The notes under the pieces: generated by a model
Told to the model about the DNA's origin: nothing
Seen by the model: only the letters and a program-made list of their open reading frames with translations
Databases searched by the model: none
Position numbers and translations under genes: made by a program
Origin: Pseudomonas indica NBRC 103045
Lineage (GTDB): Bacteria; Pseudomonadota; Gammaproteobacteria; Pseudomonadales; Pseudomonadaceae
Length of the DNA: 64,000 nucleotides
NCBI RefSeq assembly: GCF_002091635.1
Contig: NZ_BDAC01000002.1
Location: 248,001 to 312,000 of the forward strand
Direction: 5' to 3'
Shown: positions 57,126-64,000 of the stretch, in pieces
Layout: every line of letters starts with the position of its first letter
Position numbering within the stretch: the stretch's first letter is position 1

Positions 57126-58013
57126 TCAGGCCTTCTTGACTTCCCAACCGGTCAGCTCGGCCAGGGCCTTGCCGATGTCGGCCAGGGAACGCACGGTCTT
57201 CACACCGGCATCCTGCAGGGCGGCGAACTTCTCGTCCGCAGTACCCTTGCCGCCGGAGATGATGGCACCAGCGTGGCCCATGCGCTTGCCGGGCGGAGCG
57301 GTGACGCCGGCGATGTAGGAAACCACCGGCTTGGTCACGTTGGCCTTGATGAAGGCAGCGGCTTCTTCCTCGGCGGAACCACCGATCTCACCGATCATCA
57401 CGATCGCTTCGGTCGCCGGGTCTTCCTGGAACAGCTTGAGGATGTCGATGAAGTTGGAACCCGGGATCGGGTCGCCACCGATGCCCACGCAAGTGGACTG
57501 GCCGAAACCGGCGTCGGTGGTCTGCTTCACGGCTTCATAGGTCAGGGTGCCGGAGCGCGACACGATACCGACCTTGCCCGGCAGATGGATGTGACCCGGC
57601 ATGATGCCGATCTTGCACTCGCCGGGAGTGATCACGCCCGGGCAGTTCGGGCCGATCAGGCGTACGCCCAGCTCGTCGCACTTGACCTTGGCTTCCAGCA
57701 TGTCCATGGTCGGAATGCCTTCGGTGATGCAGACGATCAGTTTGATGCCGCCGAACGCCGCTTCCAGGATCGAGTCCTTGCAGAACGGAGCCGGAACGTA
57801 GATGACCGAAGCGTCAGCGCCGGTCGCTTCCACGGCTTCCTTGACGGTGTTGAACACCGGCAGGCCGAGGTGGGTTGTACCGCCCTTGCCGGGGGTCACG
57901 CCACCGACCATCTTGGTGCCGTAGGCGATGGCCTGTTCGCTGTGGAAAGTACCCTGGCTACCGGTGAAGCCTTGGCAGATGACTTTGGTGTCTTTATTGA
58001 TCAGGACGCTCAT
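57126..58013 (-). CDS. sucD: Succinyl-CoA ligase alpha subunit
   Basis: 295 aa. Converts succinyl-CoA to succinate with ADP/GDP phosphorylation together with SucC. CoA-binding [35 protein letters not shown], and the active-site phosphohistidine region [16 protein letters not shown] are intact. The ATG at 58013 overlaps the sucC stop by one base (TAATG). Confidence 0.99.
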   Translation of the reverse strand: MSVLINKDTKVICQGFTGSQGTFHSEQAIAYGTKMVGGVTPGKGGTTHLGLPVFNTVKEAVEATGADASVIYVPAPFCKDSILEAAFGGIKLIVCITEGIPTMDMLEAKVKCDELGVRLIGPNCPGVITPGECKIGIMPGHIHLPGKVGIVSRSGTLTYEAVKQTTDAGFGQSTCVGIGGDPIPGSNFIDILKLFQEDPATEAIVMIGEIGGSAEEEAAAFIKANVTKPVVSYIAGVTAPPGKRMGHAGAIISGGKGTADEKFAALQDAGVKTVRSLADIGKALAELTGWEVKKA

Positions 58014-59179
58014 TACTTACCCTCCGCGGCCTTGACGACCTGCTGGGCAGCGTCGGTCAGGCTGGTTGCCGCGATGATGTTCAGACCGCTTTCGGCCAGG
58101 ACCTTGGCGCCCAGCTCAGCGTTGTTGCCTTCCAGGCGGACGACCACCGGAACCTTCACACCGACTTCCTTCACGGCGCCGATGATGCCTTCCGCGATCA
58201 TGTCGCAGCGCACGATGCCGCCGAAGATGTTCACCAGAACGGCCTTCACGTTGCTGTCGGACAGGATGATCTTGAACGCTTCGGTCACGCGCTCTTTGGT
58301 CGCGCCGCCGCCAACGTCCAGGAAGTTGGCCGGCTTGCCGCCGTGCAGGTTGACGATGTCCATGGTACCCATGGCCAGGCCGGCACCATTGACCATGCAG
58401 CCGATGTTGCCTTCGAGAGCAACGTAGTTCAGCTCCCACTTGGCAGCATGGGCTTCACGCGGATCGTCCTGGGACGGGTCGTGCATGGCGCGCAGCTTCG
58501 GCTGGCGATACAGGGCGTTGCCGTCGATGTTGATCTTGGCATCCAGGCAGTGCAGGTTGCCGTCCTTCTTGATCACCAGCGGGTTGATTTCCAGCAGGGC
58601 CAGGTCGTAGTCCTGGAACAGCTTGGCAAGGCCGGTGAAGATGTGCACGAACTGCTTGATCTGGTCACCCTGCAGGCCCAGTTTGAAAGCCAGCTCGCGG
58701 CCCTGGTACGGCTGAGCGCCGACCAGCGGGTCGATGGTAGCCTTGAGAATCTTCTCGGGAGTCTCGTGGGCGACTTTCTCGATCTCCACACCACCTTCGG
58801 TGGAAGCCATGAAGACGATGCGACGGCTGGAGCGATCGACGACTGCACCGAGGTACAGTTCCTTGTCGATGTCGGTGCAGGATTCCACCAGGATCTTGCT
58901 GACCGGCTGGCCATTGGCGTCAGTCTGGTAGGTCACCAGACGCTTGCCGAGCCAGTTGGCGGCGAAGGCTTTGGCGTCTTCTTTGCTCTTGACCAGCTTC
59001 ACACCGCCAGCCTTGCCGCGGCCGCCGGCATGCACCTGGGCCTTCACAACCCACATGTCGCCGCCAATCTTGTCGCAGGCCTCTGCAGCCTCTTCCGGGG
59101 TGTCTACGGCAAAGCCCTTGGATACGGGCAGGCCGTATTCAGCGAACAGCTGCTTACCCTGATATTCGTGGAGATTCAT
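58013..59179 (-). CDS. sucC: Succinyl-CoA ligase beta subunit
   Basis: 388 aa. An ATP-grasp domain ([35 protein letters not shown]) and a C-terminal CoA-ligase domain ([33 protein letters not shown]). TCA-cycle enzyme, acting with SucD. A 148-bp spacer with several hairpins separates it from lpdG. Confidence 0.99.
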   Translation of the reverse strand: MNLHEYQGKQLFAEYGLPVSKGFAVDTPEEAAEACDKIGGDMWVVKAQVHAGGRGKAGGVKLVKSKEDAKAFAANWLGKRLVTYQTDANGQPVSKILVESCTDIDKELYLGAVVDRSSRRIVFMASTEGGVEIEKVAHETPEKILKATIDPLVGAQPYQGRELAFKLGLQGDQIKQFVHIFTGLAKLFQDYDLALLEINPLVIKKDGNLHCLDAKINIDGNALYRQPKLRAMHDPSQDDPREAHAAKWELNYVALEGNIGCMVNGAGLAMGTMDIVNLHGGKPANFLDVGGGATKERVTEAFKIILSDSNVKAVLVNIFGGIVRCDMIAEGIIGAVKEVGVKVPVVVRLEGNNAELGAKVLAESGLNIIAATSLTDAAQQVVKAAEGK

Positions 59180-59216
59180 GCTTGTCTACCGTCTTCGTTT
59201 AGGTATTGCGCATTTC

Positions 59217-59299
59217 GGCGCTGCGCTTATGGCGCCGCGCCACCTGTGACCGCCCTGGGGCGGTCCGGCGGACATTCCGCGGTGAGCCGCAAGGCTCAC
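59217..59299 (-). repeat. Three tandem hairpins in the lpdG-sucC spacer
   Basis: Stems are GTGAGCC/GGCTCAC (59282-59288, 59293-59299), GACCGCCC/GGGCGGTC (59248-59255, 59258-59265), and GGCGC/GCGCC (59217-59221, 59232-59236). None has a T-run. They may act in transcript processing or set sucCD relative to lpdG and sucAB. Confidence 0.6.
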
Positions 59300-59327
59300 G
59301 ACGGGCAGCCCGCCGTGGTTCTTTGCC

Positions 59328-60767
<1,440 letters not shown>

Positions 60768-60827
60768 TCATTCCTTCTCGGATGAAACCGGACGGCCCTT
60801 CTCGGGCCGCCGTGGAGAGAAGCTGGC

Positions 60828-62057
60828 TCAGATGTCCAGCAGCAGACGTGCCGGGTCTTCCAGCAGATCCTTGATGGTGACCAGGAAGCTCACGGCTTCC
60901 TTACCGTCGATCAGACGATGATCATAGGACAGCGCCAGGTACATCATCGGCAGGATCACCACCTGGCCGTTCACCGCCATCGGGCGCTCCTGGATTTTGT
61001 GCATGCCGAGGATCGCGGTCTGCGGCGGGTTGACGATCGGGGTCGACAGCAGCGAACCGAACACGCCACCGTTGGAGATGGTGAAGGTACCGCCAGTCAT
61101 GTCTTCGATGGTCAGCTTGCCGGCCTTGGCCTTCTTGCCGAAGTCGGAGATGGTGCCTTCGATTTCCGCCAGGCTCATGTGCTCGGCGTTACGCAGCACC
61201 GGAACCACCAGGCCACGGTCGCTGGACACGGCGACACCGATGTCCTGGTAGCCGTGGTAGACGATGTCGTTGCCGTCGATCGACGCGTTGACGCCCGGGA
61301 AGCGCTTCAGCGCCTCGGTGGCCGCCTTGACGAAGAAGGACATGAAGCCCAGGCGAACACCGTTGTGGGTCTTCTCGAAGAGGTCCTTGTACTTCGAGCG
61401 CAGGTCCATCACCGGCTTCATGTTGACCTCGTTGAAGGTGGTCAGCATGGCCATGGAGGACTGGGCTTCGACCAGGCGCTCGGCAACCTTGGCACGCAGG
61501 CGGGTCATCGGTACGCGCTTCTCGACGCGATCGCCAGCGGCGAACAGCGGCGCTTCGGCGGCCGGAGCGGCAGGCTTGGCAGCCGGGGCAGCGGCCGGGG
61601 CGTTCTTCTTGGCCTCGACGGCGGCAACCACGTCTTCCTTGGTCACACGCCCGCCTTTGCCGGTGCCGGCGATGCTGTTCGGGTCGATGCCGTTCTCCTC
61701 GGCCAGCTTACGGGCGGCCGGAGACAGGATCTGGTCTTCGGCGGCAGCGGCCGGAGCATTGGATGCAGCGGCCGGAGCAGCAGCAGCCGGAGCGGCTGCG
61801 GGAGCGGCGGCAGCAGCGCCGCCTTCGGTCAGCTTGCCGAGCAATTCGCCGCTCAGGACAGTGTCGCCCTCGTTCTTCACGATTTCGGCGAGCACGCCGT
61901 CCGCTTCGGCGAGCACTTCCATGACCACTTTGTCGGTCTCGATGTCGACGATCAGCTCGTCACGCTTGACGGCATCACCCGGCTTCTTGTGCCAAGTGGC
62001 GACGGTGCCGTCGGCAACCGATTCCGGGAAAGTGGGGGCTTTGATCTCGATAGCCAT
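60828..62057 (-). CDS. sucB: Dihydrolipoamide succinyltransferase (E2)
   Basis: 409 aa from the ATG at 62057. One lipoyl domain (1-76; lipoyl-lysine in [11 protein letters not shown]), a long Ala/Pro linker, a peripheral subunit-binding domain ([32 protein letters not shown]), another linker, and the catalytic domain ending with [17 protein letters not shown]. It transfers succinyl groups to CoA in the 2-oxoglutarate dehydrogenase complex. Confidence 0.99.
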   Translation of the reverse strand: MAIEIKAPTFPESVADGTVATWHKKPGDAVKRDELIVDIETDKVVMEVLAEADGVLAEIVKNEGDTVLSGELLGKLTEGGAAAAAPAAAPAAAAPAAASNAPAAAAEDQILSPAARKLAEENGIDPNSIAGTGKGGRVTKEDVVAAVEAKKNAPAAAPAAKPAAPAAEAPLFAAGDRVEKRVPMTRLRAKVAERLVEAQSSMAMLTTFNEVNMKPVMDLRSKYKDLFEKTHNGVRLGFMSFFVKAATEALKRFPGVNASIDGNDIVYHGYQDIGVAVSSDRGLVVPVLRNAEHMSLAEIEGTISDFGKKAKAGKLTIEDMTGGTFTISNGGVFGSLLSTPIVNPPQTAILGMHKIQERPMAVNGQVVILPMMYLALSYDHRLIDGKEAVSFLVTIKDLLEDPARLLLDI

Positions 62058-62123
62058 AGTAATTCCTATTGATTCGGTTTCTTCGTCGAGACGGCCGCAA
62101 CGGCCGTCTCTCATCTGAAGGCG

Positions 62124-64000
62124 TTAAACGGTAAAGGCGTCCTGCAGCAGTTTTTCCTGCTGTTCCGCATGCATCGAGGCGTAACCGCACGCGGGCGCGG
62201 CCGACGCTTCGCGACCGGCGTACTCGAGGAACAAGGTCTTCTTGTGCGCGGTGGCGACACGGCGCATGTGATGCTGGCTGCAATACCAGGCACCCTGGTT
62301 CATCGGCTCTTCCTGGCACCAGACGATGTGCTTGAGGTTCTTGTACGGAGCCAGAACCTCGGCCAGATCATCTTCCGGGAACGGATAGAGCTGCTCGAGA
62401 CGCACGATGGCGATGTCGTCGCGGCCTTCGTTGCGGCGTTTCTCCAGCAGGTCGTAGTAGACCTTGCCGCTGCACAGGACCACGCGCTCGACCTTCTTCG
62501 GATCGATCGGGTCGATTTCCCCGATGACCGTCTGGAAGGAGCCTTCCGCCAGATCTTCCAGCGTGGAGATGGCCAGCTTGTGACGCAGCAGCGACTTGGG
62601 CGTCAGGGCCACCAGCGGCTTGCGCAGCGGACGGATCACCTGGCGGCGCAGCATGTGGTAGACCTGCGCCGGCGTGGTCGGTACGCAGACCTGGATGTTG
62701 TGCTCGGCGCACAGCTGCAGGTAACGCTCCAGGCGCGCGGAGGAGTGCTCCGGCCCCTGCCCTTCGTAGCCGTGCGGCAACAGCATGGTCAGGCCGCACA
62801 GACGGCCCCACTTGTGCTCGCCGCTGGTGATGAACTGGTCGATCACCACCTGGGCACCGTTGGCGAAGTCACCGAACTGGGCTTCCCAGATCACCAGCGC
62901 GTTCGGCGTGGTGGTGGCATAGCCGTATTCGAAGGCCAGTACGGCTTCTTCCGACAGGTAGGAATCGTACAGATCGAAGCGCGGCTGTTTCTCGAACAGG
63001 TGCTGCAGCGGCAGGTAGGTGCTCGCGTCCTTCTGGTTGTGCAACGCGGCATGGCGATGCGAGAAGGTGCCGCGGCCGACGTCCTGGCCGGTGATGCGAA
63101 CCGGATGGCCCTCGAACAGCAGGGTTGCGTAGGCCATGGTCTCGGCATAACCCCAGTTGATCGGCAGCGCACCGGCGCCCATCTTCTGGCGATCTTCGAG
63201 AATCTTCGCGACCTGGCGCTGGACGACGAAGCCTTCCGGGATTTCCAGCAGCTTGGCCGACAATTCCTGCAAGGTCTTCAGATCGAAGCGAGTGTCGTGA
63301 CGTGCGGTCCAGGCATGCCCCAGGTAGGGACGCCAGTCGACGAACAGCTCCTTGTTCGGTTCCTTGACCAGGCTCTTCACCACATGCAGACCGTTGTCCA
63401 GAGCACTGCGATACTCGTCAACCTGCGCCTGGACGTGCTCGTTGTCGAGGACGCTGGCCTGGATCAGGGCATCGGCATACTGCTCACGGGTGGTGCGCTG
63501 CTTGGCGATCTGCTGGTACATCAGCGGCTGGGTACCGCTCGGCTCGTCCGCTTCGTTATGACCACGACGACGGTAGCAGACCAGATCAATGACCACGTCA
63601 CGCTTGAACTGCATGCGATAGTCGACAGCCAGCTGAGTCACGAACAGCACGGCTTCCGGATCGTCGCCGTTCACGTGGAAGATCGGCGCCTGGATCATCT
63701 TCGCCACATCGGTCGCATACTCGGTGGAGCGCGCGTCTTCCTGGCGGCTGGTGGTGAAGCCGACCTGGTTGTTGATCACGATGTGGATGGTGCCGCCCGT
63801 GCGATAGCCACGGGTTTGCGACATCTGGAAGGTTTCCATGACCACGCCCTGGCCGGCGAATGCCGCGTCGCCGTGGATGGATACCGGCAGGACCTTGTCA
63901 CCGCTCGGATCGTTGCGGCGATCCTGGCGCGCACGTACCGAGCCCTCCACCACCGGCGAAACGATTTCCAGGTGGGACGGGTTGAAGGCCAGCGCCAGGT
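62124..64000 (-). CDS. sucA: 2-oxoglutarate dehydrogenase E1 (partial, 3' part)
   Basis: About 625 residues of a roughly 940-residue protein; the 5' end lies off the right edge. Thiamine-diphosphate dependent decarboxylase segments are visible: LPVSIHGDAAFAGQGVVMET, TGGTIHIVINNQVGFTTS, DVVIDLVCYRRRGHNEADEP, and HGYEGQGPEHSSARLER. E1 decarboxylates 2-oxoglutarate and loads the lipoyl group of SucB. It leads the sucAB-lpdG-sucCD operon, 66 bp before sucB. Confidence 0.98.
   Translation of the reverse strand, partial: LALAFNPSHLEIVSPVVEGSVRARQDRRNDPSGDKVLPVSIHGDAAFAGQGVVMETFQMSQTRGYRTGGTIHIVINNQVGFTTSRQEDARSTEYATDVAKMIQAPIFHVNGDDPEAVLFVTQLAVDYRMQFKRDVVIDLVCYRRRGHNEADEPSGTQPLMYQQIAKQRTTREQYADALIQASVLDNEHVQAQVDEYRSALDNGLHVVKSLVKEPNKELFVDWRPYLGHAWTARHDTRFDLKTLQELSAKLLEIPEGFVVQRQVAKILEDRQKMGAGALPINWGYAETMAYATLLFEGHPVRITGQDVGRGTFSHRHAALHNQKDASTYLPLQHLFEKQPRFDLYDSYLSEEAVLAFEYGYATTTPNALVIWEAQFGDFANGAQVVIDQFITSGEHKWGRLCGLTMLLPHGYEGQGPEHSSARLERYLQLCAEHNIQVCVPTTPAQVYHMLRRQVIRPLRKPLVALTPKSLLRHKLAISTLEDLAEGSFQTVIGEIDPIDPKKVERVVLCSGKVYYDLLEKRRNEGRDDIAIVRLEQLYPFPEDDLAEVLAPYKNLKHIVWCQEEPMNQGAWYCSQHHMRRVATAHKKTLFLEYAGREASAAPACGYASMHAEQQEKLLQDAFTV

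Overview
The window reads as chromosomal DNA of a Pseudomonas in or near the P. aeruginosa group. It is GC-rich and coding-dense, the kdpFABCDE, selD-selU, fabAB, gpsA, htpG, braB and sucABCD-lpdG genes are all recognisable, and most blocks follow an order I recall from P. aeruginosa PAO1 (sucA to braB, htpG, fabBA with a hybrid kinase, gpsA, a CoA ligase, paired hydrolases, kdp, glutaminase, selD). The species call rests on memory of gene families and gene order, not on a search. The block at 19.8-29.0 kb (queD, chemoreceptor, antiporter-like transporter, FMN reductase, BqsRS-like system, patatin-like gene) resembles genes that I recall lying elsewhere in PAO1, so this chromosome is rearranged relative to that strain. 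No transposase, integrase, phage gene, CRISPR array, rRNA or tRNA was found.

Layout. 0-4.4 kb: a gene fragment, selU and selD (selenium use in tRNA), a patatin-like phospholipase, glutaminase. 4.5-12.3 kb: complete kdpFABCDE high-affinity K+ uptake operon on the minus strand. 12.6-15.3 kb: a response regulator, a histidine kinase with a proline-rich periplasmic loop, and a four-EF-hand protein; the regulator and EF-hand genes share an upstream DNA motif. 15.3-19.7 kb: AI-2E/PerM-type permease, DUF4892 protein, glutathione S-transferase, two overlapping alpha/beta-hydrolase genes. 19.8-29.0 kb: queD, a Cache chemoreceptor with a FliA-type promoter, a transporter, an FMN reductase, a PepSY-PepSY-bqsR-bqsS operon with a BqsR-type box, and two lipase-like genes. 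A nested REP cluster lies at 29.04-29.21 kb.

29.2-40.4 kb: thioesterase and acyl-CoA ligase with a perfect upstream palindrome, sixA-like phosphatase, DUF4389 membrane protein, gpsA; then a translationally packed cassette of TonB-dependent receptor, periplasmic binding protein and hybrid sensor kinase; then fabA-fabB. 40.4-49.4 kb: DUF1329 and DUF1302 partners, a second chemoreceptor, DUF4426 protein, an amidohydrolase, pirin, and a dienelactone-hydrolase-like protein. 49.5-55.4 kb: htpG with a near-consensus sigma-32 promoter, a membrane protein, two hotdog thioesterases, a small lipoprotein, MAPEG and DUF599 membrane proteins. 55.4-64.0 kb: braB with a short coupled leader ORF, then sucD, sucC, lpdG, sucB and the 3' two thirds of sucA (TCA cycle).

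The most interesting parts are the EF-hand/two-component module, the receptor/binding-protein/kinase cassette, and several regulatory sites read directly from the DNA: candidate KdpE, BqsR, DesT and TetR-type operators, FliA and sigma-32 promoters, and the braB leader.
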